Source: Pelagicoccus enzymogenes (GTDB lineage Bacteria > Verrucomicrobiota > Verrucomicrobiia > Opitutales > Opitutaceae). From it: a stretch of DNA of 64,000 nucleotides. Below the pieces are notes generated by a model. That model saw only the letters and a program-made list of their open reading frames with translations. It searched no databases and was not told the origin of the DNA. The position numbers and the translations under genes were made by a program. Each line of letters begins with the position of its first letter. Position 1 is the first letter of the stretch. The DNA lies in contig NZ_JACYFG010000006.1 in NCBI RefSeq assembly GCF_014803405.1, positions 503,501 to 567,500 on the forward strand. The letters are read 5' to 3'. Below are positions 45,336 through 53,425 of the stretch, in pieces.

Positions 45336-46499
45336 ATGGACACAAAACGCATCAGCTCGCCGCAAAGCGGATCCTATCCGATGGAGATAAAGAAGGCCCT
45401 TGCCGCTCCGGGCGAATTCTTGCGAGCCGGGCAAGCCATCTACGAAATCCAGGATGCGCAAAAAAGACGCTTGCAGGTCAGGTGCCCGCTCGACGGAATC
45501 GTGAGCGGTCCCGTTTTAGCCCCTGGTTCAATCCTGCCTTCCGCTCAAATTATCCTCGAAATCGATCCCTCTGCAAAAGAAGAAACCGTGGAAGCATGGA
45601 CGGAACCCGCCGCTGTGCCCGCTCCAGAATCCCCTCAGCCCCCAAGGCAGAGCAAACGGAAGCAAGCCAACGCCAAAGAAGCCGTCTGGCTACCCTTGCT
45701 CGGACTTTTCATCAGCCCTTTCCTGGTCTGGATCGCGCTGCACCTGACGCACTCCCTCGCTCCCGCTAGCTACCGCTACGGCGCTCCCGCTCTCGCGCTT
45801 TTCCTTCCATGGCTCCTCTACTTCGCGCTTCCGGGGAAGAGCCTGAAGAAGTCACCCGCTGTCGACTACGGAGCGGGGCTTCTGCTTGGCAGCCTTGTCA
45901 GCCTCATCTTCTTCTTCGCCACCTTGTTTTTGCCAGCTCGACTCCTCGCCGCTGGCGATAGCCAGACCATTCACCGTCTCTTCGAGCCGATTACCTCCGC
46001 TCCCTTACGCATCGAAAACGAACGTCTCTACTTTCTCGGCCAAGACATGGGGCAAGCGCAGTTCGACGATTCGATCCCCCTGTCCAATGGCGGCGCACTA
46101 GGCTGGGATTTTTCTCTCGAATCCGGGTCGGGACAAACGGGGCAAATATGGTTTCCCGACGGAACGCTCGGCCCCAAACTCGAGGACTTCATTATCCAAG
46201 TCTTCGCCAACACAAATGGAGAGACAAGCATCGCAACCTACGCCACTCCGGTTAGCCAGAGTTCGAGCAACCAGCCAGAGTGGAAATGGACACGTGCGAT
46301 CTACAGCAACGAAGGACGCTTGCTGGAGCGCAAAGAGAACCTTCCCAATCGACCCGCAAGCGACGCTTCTTCCCCAATCGATCGCGGCTACTTTCGCTAT
46401 CCGGTACCCGAAGGGGCCGTCCGCATCGTCGGGAGCTATAAAGCCGCCGAACCGATTACACTGGACGTATTTCCCTATGGTTGGTCTGAGGAAAACTAG
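45336..46499 (+). CDS. Membrane protein with N-terminal biotinyl/lipoyl-like domain
   Basis: A 387-residue protein. Residues 5-75 have a barrel-sandwich pattern: 'KKALAAPGEFLRAGQAIYEI' and 'VRCPLDGIVSGPVLAPGSIL', like half-motifs of RND adaptors or lipoyl domains, with no modifiable Lys-Met pair. A Pro/Ala linker follows, then three to four membrane helices (about 115-210), then a beta-rich domain facing the periplasm. I do not recognise the full architecture. The ATG at 45336 was chosen over a GTG at 45285 because similarity begins there. It sits inside the segment bounded by the 30-bp direct repeat. Confidence 0.55.
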   Translation: MDTKRISSPQSGSYPMEIKKALAAPGEFLRAGQAIYEIQDAQKRRLQVRCPLDGIVSGPVLAPGSILPSAQIILEIDPSAKEETVEAWTEPAAVPAPESPQPPRQSKRKQANAKEAVWLPLLGLFISPFLVWIALHLTHSLAPASYRYGAPALALFLPWLLYFALPGKSLKKSPAVDYGAGLLLGSLVSLIFFFATLFLPARLLAAGDSQTIHRLFEPITSAPLRIENERLYFLGQDMGQAQFDDSIPLSNGGALGWDFSLESGSGQTGQIWFPDGTLGPKLEDFIIQVFANTNGETSIATYATPVSQSSSNQPEWKWTRAIYSNEGRLLERKENLPNRPASDASSPIDRGYFRYPVPEGAVRIVGSYKAAEPITLDVFPYGWSEEN

Positions 46500-46799
46500 C
46501 TCTACTCGGAACATTGAAAACAAGGGGGAGCCAGAAAGATGACATAGGAGCAGTTGTCATCTATCTGGATGTCCCCAACTGAAGTAAACACCCTGTGCAG
46601 CGACAACATTCCTCGCTCTACCTTTGATCAAATTGCGGAGAGCAACCTCCACGAGTCCAGCATAGCTAGAGGAGCGACTGGTGAAGCCCCGCAACCAAGC
46701 AGGATTAATCGTGCCGCAAGGGCACTTCCTACTATTGAATTTCGCCTTCTCGTCAAACGGGCGAAAACCGCTCTCTACCAAACACCTTAGACGGACAAG

Positions 46800-46967
46800 G
46801 TCGTAGGCCACAACCTTGTACCAAAGATGTGAATACTTATCCACGAACCCCTTGAGCAAGGGATGGTCTTGGTAGGCGTCTTGCCCTTCCACGCTCTCGC
46901 AAAAGAGGATTTCCAAAACGCTAATGATAATGTCGACGACCTCGAGCTTCTCCGCACTCGCCGGCAA
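46800..46967 (-). pseudogene. Remnant of a Dabb-domain gene
   Basis: About 56 codons ('PASAEKLEVVDIIISVLEIL', 'ESVEGQDAYQDHPLL') are clearly homologous in protein and DNA (roughly 80 percent by eye) to the C-terminal half of the Dabb gene at 48246-48653. The N-terminal half, signal peptide and start are missing, and past the match the frame runs on into unrelated sequence to 46557. It is a partial duplicate 1.4 kb from its parent. Confidence 0.7.
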
Positions 46968-46977
46968 GAGGAGATAG

Positions 46978-47007
46978 GGTCAGGGCTTAAATCTTGATGT
47001 TCGCCCC
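46978..47007 (+). repeat. 30-bp direct repeat, copy 2
   Basis: GGTCAG, then GGCTTAAATCTTGAT, then GTTCGCCCC. Pairs with copy 1 at 44075-44104, framing 2.9 kb with the RES-Xre pair and the membrane protein. Confidence 0.75.
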
Positions 47008-47135
47008 CCCTTTACTCGTATCCAACAATCCTACACAAAAGCACGACCGAGCCCGAACACAAATCAGTGCTCCTTTAAACCGAGAGACAAGCGAATCACG
47101 AGACTCGTCGAGATGAAAGCCCGATGAGCCTTGGA

Positions 47136-47705
47136 CTACCTCGTACCTTCTTCCACCTTCCAAGAGTATTCGACATTTCCCAACCGTTGGCCTTCGTCGT
47201 CGAACTCGGTATAAGTGACCTTAACTTCCTCAAAACTACAAGCGACGACCACGACCTGCGGTCCCTCGTCATATCCAGAAGCGCTCATCGAGTAGCTGGT
47301 GATCCTGACATTCTTGAATTCGTGCTTGAGGTAGGTCTGGCGACTGCCGCCATAATTTGCGGTCTGCTCAATCTCAAGCTTGGGTATCACCTTGCCTTGC
47401 AGGCAAGCTTCCTGGAGCTTGGGCGAGGACTTTTCGTATTCGATCGTTAGCACAACGTCTTCCACGACGGCGGCGCCACGACGGCGACTTTGCCCCGTCG
47501 CTCCCCCTCCCGGCTTGTTCATTCCCCAATCAACGCTGAGAACGTCGATCCAATTTTCGTGCGACGCGTCCTTCGACTCTCCATCAATGCCATCATACTT
47601 AGCAAAAATGGCCGCTTGGGAGGTGTTTACAGATGCTAGAAAAAGTACGCTTGCGAGGGCCGCAAAAACCGTGTGAGTCAGGTGATAGTTGATGGCAGTT
47701 TTCAT
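47136..47705 (-). CDS. Hcp-family protein with a Sec signal peptide
   Basis: A 189-residue protein. After a clear signal ('TVFAALASVLFLASVNTSQA', cleavage after 'SQA') comes the Hcp/DUF796 fold: 'IFAKYDGIDGESKDASHENW', 'VLSVDWGMNKPGG', then 'EDVVLTIEYEKSSPKLQEAC' and 'VKVTYTEFD' near the end. Hcp normally forms the type VI secretion tube and has no signal peptide. No other T6SS gene is near. This exported Hcp-like group is seen in Planctomycetes/Verrucomicrobia-type genomes and its role is unknown to me. Confidence 0.8.
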   Translation of the reverse strand: MKTAINYHLTHTVFAALASVLFLASVNTSQAAIFAKYDGIDGESKDASHENWIDVLSVDWGMNKPGGGATGQSRRRGAAVVEDVVLTIEYEKSSPKLQEACLQGKVIPKLEIEQTANYGGSRQTYLKHEFKNVRITSYSMSASGYDEGPQVVVVACSFEEVKVTYTEFDDEGQRLGNVEYSWKVEEGTR

Positions 47706-48245
47706 TGTTGTATTGATTGGCGTCGACGTTGGGCCAAGAGCTTTTTTCCAGAGCAGCAGTCCTTGAGTTTACTCCAAAGCGGTATCGATGTCAAATTCCC
47801 CCAATGATAGAAGCGCAGCATCCCACCCTTGCGTTTCCCCTTAATGGTATAGATCCAAAAAACACAGGACAGGCAATCTAGTGGTATCAAAACTGACCTT
47901 ATATACACTTACCCTAGAGAAACAGAGACAAAGCTCTTGCGCGTCGAACAAGCGACCCGCCTTTCTTCCGATTCCACCCTTCGATGCACCGAAAAAAACT
48001 ACAACGGCGTCAGCGAGCAACCTTAACTCCACACGCTAGAGCCGATCCAAAAAACCGAGGCCAACCGCAATGCCCAACGAGTGAAACCCCGATTTTCTCT
48101 GTATCCATCTTTTCTATACTCCTAATCAGCCCCCTCCGCCGAACACCGCTCGCTGCAGACCGCAGTGCAAACCCGCCCCGGCGCTACGCAGTCCGGACCA
48201 AGGTCCCAACCGCCAAAAAAAAAAACTCGCACTATTGGAGGCTTC
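47706..48245. other. 540-bp gene-free region
   Basis: It lies between the Hcp-like gene and the Dabb gene. It should hold the hcp promoter. A copy of the GCTGCAGAC.GCAGTGCAAAC motif occurs at about 48151-48172, in inverse relation to the element at 60624. The short open frames here show no coding character. Confidence 0.45.
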
Positions 48246-48653
48246 TTAAACCGAGATTGCGTCATACACCACGACCTTGTCCCAAAGATGGGAATACTTC
48301 TCCACGAACTCTTTGTGCAAAGGATGGACTTGGTAGGCGTCCTGTCCTTCCACGCTATCGAAAAAGAGGATTTCCGAGGCGCTGAAGCTGTTGTCCACTA
48401 CCTCGCGCTTCTCCGTGCTCGCCGGCACTCCAACATGAAGGCCCTTGACCGAAGGAACACGAGCCAGGCCGCGAATCCCCTCCAGCAGCAGCTGCAAGTC
48501 CTCCTGAGAGTCAGGACGCTTCAACCAGAAAAAGACGTGATGCACGAGCTTGTGGCTAGAGTCTAGCTCCTTGCCAGAGAGAGCAGGAAGCGCGGAAGCA
48601 GCACCCAACGCAGCTGCCCCCACAAGAAATTTTCTTCGGTTCGGTTGATTCAT
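48246..48653 (-). CDS. Exported Dabb (stress-response A/B barrel) protein
   Basis: A 135-residue protein starting at the ATG at 48653. The N-terminus 'MNQPNRRKFLVGAAALGAAS' is a probable twin-arginine signal, cleaved near 'PALSGKE'. The mature part is one Dabb domain: 'LVHHVFFWLKRPDSQEDLQL', 'VGVPASTEKREVVDNSFSAS', 'DAYQVHPLHKEFVEKYSHLW'. Dabb proteins are small dimeric alpha/beta barrels with varied roles. A partial copy of this gene lies at 46800-46967. Confidence 0.8.
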   Translation of the reverse strand: MNQPNRRKFLVGAAALGAASALPALSGKELDSSHKLVHHVFFWLKRPDSQEDLQLLLEGIRGLARVPSVKGLHVGVPASTEKREVVDNSFSASEILFFDSVEGQDAYQVHPLHKEFVEKYSHLWDKVVVYDAISV

Positions 48654-49146
48654 AGAACTGTGATGATTCAAGCACGAAAACAGAGCAACTCGAATCATCT
48701 TCCGAACAACTGAGGTCGACCGACGTATCCTCTCAAAAGAACAAGTCCAAGAAACGATCGGAATTCCAACTCAAGCTCGAAAGCGACCCCAACGGAATCG
48801 GGCTCAAATCTCCGTACCAAACATTCCGTTACACTGTCCAATCGAGACAAGCGAGAAGCTCATCGCTGCAGCGTCCCTTTAACTGGACAGCCAGTTTCGC
48901 TATTTTGATGCAAAGTTTTGATATCCCTGTTGAGAGGCGAGGTAGTGCAGCGACTAGAGGGGTATCCAGGCACTGCATTTGCGTATCCAATCGCCGATCA
49001 CGGTCTTCGCGAAAGAGCCCGCTTCCAGCTCAACCGTACCCTGAATTTACAGCTTGCCCTTGACACTTGGAAACAAGAGCAGGTCCCCCCCAAAAAACTA
49101 CCAAACCCTCAGTCGCCTCAACGTCGTTACTCCGAACAATCCACTC
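48654..49146. other. 490-bp gene-free region
   Basis: Between the Dabb gene and the membrane-protein gene. Two GTATCCA motifs occur 20 bp apart (48962 and 48982). No terminator or coding frame was recognised. Confidence 0.4.
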
Positions 49147-50031
49147 TCATACGAGCTTGAAAAGAAGTACCGCGAGAAAAGAGAGCAAATAGGCAAACCT
49201 CATTTTCTCTTGCGATGGCTCGCACTGAGCAACTCCCAACACTGCTAGTATCCACCCGAACCCTACAACATTCGCAATAGGATAGGTCGTAAAAATAAAG
49301 ATCAATAGAGCTATATTCCCTATCTTCGTCACAACCCGGCAGGCCGGAATCAAGAAGCACGCTCCCACTAAAACGTCGATTACGAGACCCCACCAGGTCA
49401 TGAAGGAAGCGAGAGCTCGAACCTCTTCGACACCATTCAACGGAAGTTCCCTTGACAGACTCGAAGACTCCCTGAAAGCCATCCACCTTTCAAAATTGCG
49501 GCTCAGATCAGATAGTTCGAGACCGGTCACAAATGTAGCTAGATCATGAAATCTCGGATCCAATAGCAAATGATAGCTAAACATATCTCCGCTCATGTAT
49601 TGCGGAGAGAGCAATTTGTTCAAAGCCGCAAGCGACATTGCCAAGCCTATCAACGCACGAGCGTTCCACTCGAAATTGAATTCCCCAATCCAAGCAAGGC
49701 ACGCTATCGAGAAGACCCAATACATTATCAGGTAATCGTGATTATCAATTATGTCCCAATTTAGATAGTTCGCATAGAATACGAAAATAGAGGTGAAAAC
49801 CCAATACAACCAATCCCGCAAACACGCTTTCCACAGAAAGCCGACAATCACCAACAGCTTAATCGGAATATTAACCGGGCTCCCGTCCCCAGCGTGCAGA
49901 AACAGCACGAAAAGGGTCAGTGTGAGAACCAGCTGAACTTGATTTTCGGGCCTAGCCACCTGCTGGGGGACTCGAAACAGCTCCGAGATGGCCTCTGCAA
50001 TTCTCGATCCCCTACTCACTGCCCCTGCCAT
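49147..50031 (-). CDS. HTTM-like polytopic membrane protein
   Basis: A 294-residue protein with seven or so membrane helices, e.g. 'QLVLTLTLFVLFLHAGDG', 'LYWVFTSIFVFYANYLNW' and 'IGNIALLIFIFTTYPIANVV'. The loop 'NWDIIDNHDYLIMYWVFSIA' and the region 'QYMSGDMFSYHLLLDPR' recall HTTM/DoxX-like proteins of the gamma-carboxylase group, but the match is by eye. It overlaps the upstream gene by 16 bases, so the two are coupled. Lower GC than the window average. Confidence 0.5.
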   Translation of the reverse strand: MAGAVSRGSRIAEAISELFRVPQQVARPENQVQLVLTLTLFVLFLHAGDGSPVNIPIKLLVIVGFLWKACLRDWLYWVFTSIFVFYANYLNWDIIDNHDYLIMYWVFSIACLAWIGEFNFEWNARALIGLAMSLAALNKLLSPQYMSGDMFSYHLLLDPRFHDLATFVTGLELSDLSRNFERWMAFRESSSLSRELPLNGVEEVRALASFMTWWGLVIDVLVGACFLIPACRVVTKIGNIALLIFIFTTYPIANVVGFGWILAVLGVAQCEPSQEKMRFAYLLSFLAVLLFKLV

Positions 50032-50534
50032 TTTATGGTCTCTTCAATAACGGGCACCAACTTCAGAGTGCCTCTGGATCGGTCGAACCTAACTCTATTC
50101 AACTCAACTTCGATCATCTCGACTCCTAGCTCCTTCGCCATCTTCGCGCTAAGACCCGATGAAACATTTTTATAAATCGCAGAGAACGAACGCTGCACGA
50201 GCTCTTCGTCCCGGCTCAGATCGTGGTCGATCGGCAACCACTCCGCCGTAGAGAACTGTTCCATGACTCTCCGCAATCGCTGCCTCGACGGCATTGTTCT
50301 GAGCTTTGCATCCTGTCCTCTAGGAAGCGACACCGCAGCAGGAAACCGCTCTCCCGACTCCGTCACCAGCGTTACTCTCAACAGACGATTTCCAGGGTCA
50401 TCGTAGCTAGAGAACATTCCGAAGCCCCCTCCCTTCCAAACCGAGAGCTCACCCGTCCTGGAGAAGTAGAACTGGGTAAGAGCGACACCCAACAACAAAA
50501 GTATTGGTGCCCACTTCAACCGTCTCTGATCCAT
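50016..50534 (-). CDS. Membrane-anchored hypothetical protein, 172 residues
   Basis: One N-terminal helix ('WAPILLLLGVALTQFYFS') precedes 'SVWKGGGFGMFSSYDDPGNR', a Gly-rich motif that I have seen associated with HTTM-like partners. The rest is a soluble alpha/beta domain with charged segments and an end 'LVPVIEETIKWQGQ'. No catalytic motif is recognisable. It is the first gene of a two-gene operon with the polytopic protein at 49147-50031. Confidence 0.5.
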   Translation of the reverse strand: MDQRRLKWAPILLLLGVALTQFYFSRTGELSVWKGGGFGMFSSYDDPGNRLLRVTLVTESGERFPAAVSLPRGQDAKLRTMPSRQRLRRVMEQFSTAEWLPIDHDLSRDEELVQRSFSAIYKNVSSGLSAKMAKELGVEMIEVELNRVRFDRSRGTLKLVPVIEETIKWQGQ

Positions 50535-50864
50535 GAGCTAGATCATTAGAAAGGTTTCTCCAAATTCCAACAACTTGATTTCGAATGCCACACTTTCTTA
50601 GCACAGCGTCCCCGGCCCCGAACAGGGCTTCGACACCGCAGAACCTAGTTCCGAGGGGTGCGAAGGCTCTTCATGGAGAAATTGGAAAAGAAGGCTAGAG
50701 CTTGCCCGCCCTCTAGCCACAACGTAGGGACAGGAGCGACGGTAACCGTTCCAGAGCCCAAGAAGCGAGAGGGCTTTCGAAAAACAGCTCGGTCCTTGGA
50801 AGATGCTTCCTGATGCTACTACTTCCCGCCTAACAATCGCCGCTAAGTAAGTCCAATCCGGATT
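50535..50864. other. 330-bp gene-free region with a degenerate REP-like element
   Basis: At about 50731-50752 the run AGGAGCGACGGTAACCGTTC contains the palindrome ACGGT-A-ACCGT after a GTAGGGACA head, resembling a decayed GTAGGAGCG-type REP. Nothing else was recognised. Confidence 0.4.
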
Positions 50865-51110
50865 CTAGTCTCTTGCAGAGCGACGAGCCCAACGGCCTGC
50901 TCCCGCGACAGCAGCGATACCCATAAGGACAAGTACTGCAGTGCTACCCGAATCAGGCACCGGCTCAAGCGGATTGGTTTCGCCCGTTTCATCGGTCGGA
51001 TAATAATCTTCGTCCGCGTTCAATGATTGAGCACTTAGAACAATGCCGAGGAACAGCAGGCTGAATTTGAGAGAACTGAGAAGCTTTGGGGTATTAAGAA
51101 CAGTTTTCAT
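50865..51110 (-). CDS. Small VPDSG-CTERM sorting-signal protein
   Basis: An 81-residue protein: signal peptide ('SLKFSLLFLGIVLSAQSLNA'), an acidic stretch of about 20 residues ('EDYYPTDETGETN'), then 'VPDSGSTAVLVLMGIAAVAG' and a basic end 'RWARRSARD'. The VPDSG motif, membrane helix and Arg cluster together are the VPDSG-CTERM signal, a PEP-CTERM-like sorting tag known in Verrucomicrobia/Lentisphaerae. The mature part is very short, so it may be a cell-surface peptide or a remnant of a larger protein. Confidence 0.85.
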   Translation of the reverse strand: MKTVLNTPKLLSSLKFSLLFLGIVLSAQSLNADEDYYPTDETGETNPLEPVPDSGSTAVLVLMGIAAVAGAGRWARRSARD

Positions 51111-51668
51111 GAGTATCAGACAACTTAAACCGGGCCAAATCGATTCTCAACGAGAACAAAAACCGCCAATAACAGCTAATCCCCTCATCTTTATACACTT
51201 AAAGCCAAATCAAGAACCAGCAAGCGAGCCATACAAATCAGAAAGCGTAAAGTTTACCGACAAAACCATCTCGACTTTACAGATCCTAACTTAGCTCGCG
51301 AGCGCGGCGTCCGGAAGGTGACGCCCAAAGCACCGAGCCCCCTGCAGCCCCGCTCCCCTCAACACTGACTATCCAACCGACAACCCGCTAGACACTATCA
51401 GCCTGGTCCCGCCCCATGCAGGACAACCTAGGTCAAGAAAACAATCCCTAACTATGGACATTGAAGGTGCAGCAATCAGGACTCACCATCTGCAGTATAC
51501 CAGCCAACCTGACAAATGTTCTCTGCAACCAATCACTAACGTCTGAGTTTTGATTCAGAAAAATCTGCCTCTGGCATTGCTTAAAAACGAAGCCTGACTC
51601 TTTGTCACCAAGCTTCATCTTAGCCTACCAAAGAGAAACCAAACTTTCACTGTCTAAAGCTGTGGAGA
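51111..51668. other. 560-bp gene-free, AT-richer region
   Basis: It lies between the VPDSG-CTERM gene and the end of the lipoprotein operon. The promoter of the VPDSG gene is expected next to 51111. No clear coding frame, hairpin or RNA gene was seen. Confidence 0.4.
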
Positions 51669-51926
51669 TTATAGCTGACGGAAACCGACACAAGACATCG
51701 GTATCGAATACACGTCACCGCTAAAATTTCCGTCGATCACTTCCACTAAAACATTCGTCATACCGTCATAATTTTCGACGAGTTCAACAAGATGCATTTC
51801 GATGGACATCGGGGCGTTTGAACAATCGAATGGTCCGTCAAACTCCTCCCCCATGGCTTCAGCCTTACCTCTAGCAAAAACAACATGCCCTACGCACCGG
51901 ACAATATAAACTGTTACATAGCACAT
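51669..51926 (-). CDS. Hypothetical protein, 85 residues
   Basis: The ATG at 51926 lies one base after the stop of the lipoprotein gene, with GGAG 13 bases before it; the longer frame to 52043 overlaps that gene and is less likely. The product begins 'MCYVTVYIVRCVGHVVFARG' and has mixed charged and hydrophobic stretches ('MTNVLVEVIDGNFSGDVYSI') with no recognised motif. It is last in a three-gene operon of lower GC content. Confidence 0.5.
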   Translation of the reverse strand: MCYVTVYIVRCVGHVVFARGKAEAMGEEFDGPFDCSNAPMSIEMHLVELVENYDGMTNVLVEVIDGNFSGDVYSIPMSCVGFRQL

Positions 51927-51927
51927 A

Positions 51928-52938
51928 CTAAAAGGTCTCCATTCTCTTCTTCCATTTCCCGAGTATATCCCTACCCAGTCCCTGCAGCCAAATCTCCAAC
52001 TCTGCTTTGTTATTCTTTCCTGCACCAAGGCCCAACTGTGCATCAGACGGCTTGGCGTCGGGGCCTCGAAGAGTTTTCAAAGCACTAAGTTTTTCACCAA
52101 TATCAATGCTCCCATCAGAATCACTATCTTGATCATAAATCCAACCAGACAGTTCACTACTTAAAGTAACAATTTGTTCCCCCTCTTTAAACCCCTCTGC
52201 AAAAACCTTTTCCTCATTTAATTCAGAAGGGGTTTCAGCAGCCGGATTAACAGATGCTGCGCCCCCTTTCCATGCAAGGATCTGCGCTGCCGCCCCTGTC
52301 ACAAAATACTGGCTAATAGATGAACTACCTTCGTCACCTCCCTTTGACTTCCCCTTCCCACTTCCGGCAAAAGTACCCATAACAGAAAGCGAATCAGAAA
52401 TAACATACCCGGACTCACTCATCTCAAAAGTTCCTGCAAACTTCCCATCCTCGTAAAACTCCTTGAATGAGGCTGCCTTACTCATTTCGGCGCTAATGAG
52501 GCTTTTGGCAGTAGACCTATTTTGAGCGGTCAAAACTCCACCCGCAGACGGAGTCAGTACTTTTTTTATCTGTTCCAGCAAAACCAACGACTTTCCATCA
52601 TCTCGTTTACCAACCTCGAGAACCTGCTCCATTAAGTCCAGAGATTGAGCATCATCTCCATTTTCGATAGACAACAACACCTGCCTTAAAATCGCATTAG
52701 TTGTCGGCTGAGAAGCCGAAAAATTATCCTCTGTCTCTTTCTGTTCCCAGTATACGGGAACTTTAGCTCCCTCTTGACGAGCGTATCCGATATTTATTTC
52801 AGGAACTGACTGAGCATTTGTACCAACTTTCACCCCTAGCTGGGTACTTGTAGCAAACGTAACTGCATTACCGTGCTTACATCCATAAAAAACACAGCCC
52901 CCAAGGCCAACCAATATGAGAATAATTATTTTTTTCAT
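51928..52938 (-). CDS. Predicted lipoprotein, 336 residues
   Basis: The start 'MKKIIILILVGLGGCVFYGC' offers a lipobox with Cys15 (LGGC) and a second Cys20. The mature protein has no named domain. It includes a Ser/Gly-rich segment 'GSGKGKSKGGDEGSSSISQY' and, near the C-terminus, a calcium-loop-like run 'DQDSDSDGSIDIGEKL' (dockerin/EF-hand-like). It starts inside the stop of the upstream lipoprotein gene (TAATG), so translation is coupled. GC is visibly lower than in the window core, which may mean acquisition. Confidence 0.6.
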   Translation of the reverse strand: MKKIIILILVGLGGCVFYGCKHGNAVTFATSTQLGVKVGTNAQSVPEINIGYARQEGAKVPVYWEQKETEDNFSASQPTTNAILRQVLLSIENGDDAQSLDLMEQVLEVGKRDDGKSLVLLEQIKKVLTPSAGGVLTAQNRSTAKSLISAEMSKAASFKEFYEDGKFAGTFEMSESGYVISDSLSVMGTFAGSGKGKSKGGDEGSSSISQYFVTGAAAQILAWKGGAASVNPAAETPSELNEEKVFAEGFKEGEQIVTLSSELSGWIYDQDSDSDGSIDIGEKLSALKTLRGPDAKPSDAQLGLGAGKNNKAELEIWLQGLGRDILGKWKKRMETF

Positions 52939-53303
52939 TACTTAACTAGATATACAACCGAAACCCCCGCTTCTTTCGCAGCAGCCACAAAAATTTCTGC
53001 CGTTAAATCGTTTTCAATTTCCGCTACCAACACAGATCCACCGTCAATCGAGTATTCTCTCAATTTGCTGATACCAACGACAAGATTAGAGTCTTCAACA
53101 GCAACTCCAAAATTGGTACTCCCAACATAGCTCACACCCGGGTCCTGACCTTGAAGCTCATCTACTAGAATCCTTGTAATCCCTATAAATAACTTTGGCT
53201 CACCGGACTTAATCCGGAGAGTGCAACCAGAAAGGAACAAGCAAACAAACGTTATAAAAACCCAGTAAATTGGCAGTCTATAGTTTAGCATATCTTGTGT
53301 CAA
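52938..53303 (-). CDS. Predicted small lipoprotein, 121 residues
   Basis: A signal helix ends in the lipobox 'LFLSGC' (Cys near residue 27). The mature part is an alpha/beta domain ('GSTNFGVAVEDSNLVVGISK') with a repeated hydrophobic pattern, ending 'EAGVSVVYLVK'. The family is unknown to me. It is first in the operon with the 336-residue lipoprotein. The ATG at 53303 or at 53291 could start it. Confidence 0.55.
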   Translation of the reverse strand: MTQDMLNYRLPIYWVFITFVCLFLSGCTLRIKSGEPKLFIGITRILVDELQGQDPGVSYVGSTNFGVAVEDSNLVVGISKLREYSIDGGSVLVAEIENDLTAEIFVAAAKEAGVSVVYLVK

Positions 53304-53425
53304 AAAGGTACATCATCGACAGGACGCTCCCCACCCCACGAACTACGTATTTCCTGAATTAATTCATTGAATTAGGGGGCGTGATCGGCCATATTCGCTG
53401 GCGAATCCTCCTCTAGTTTAATCCA

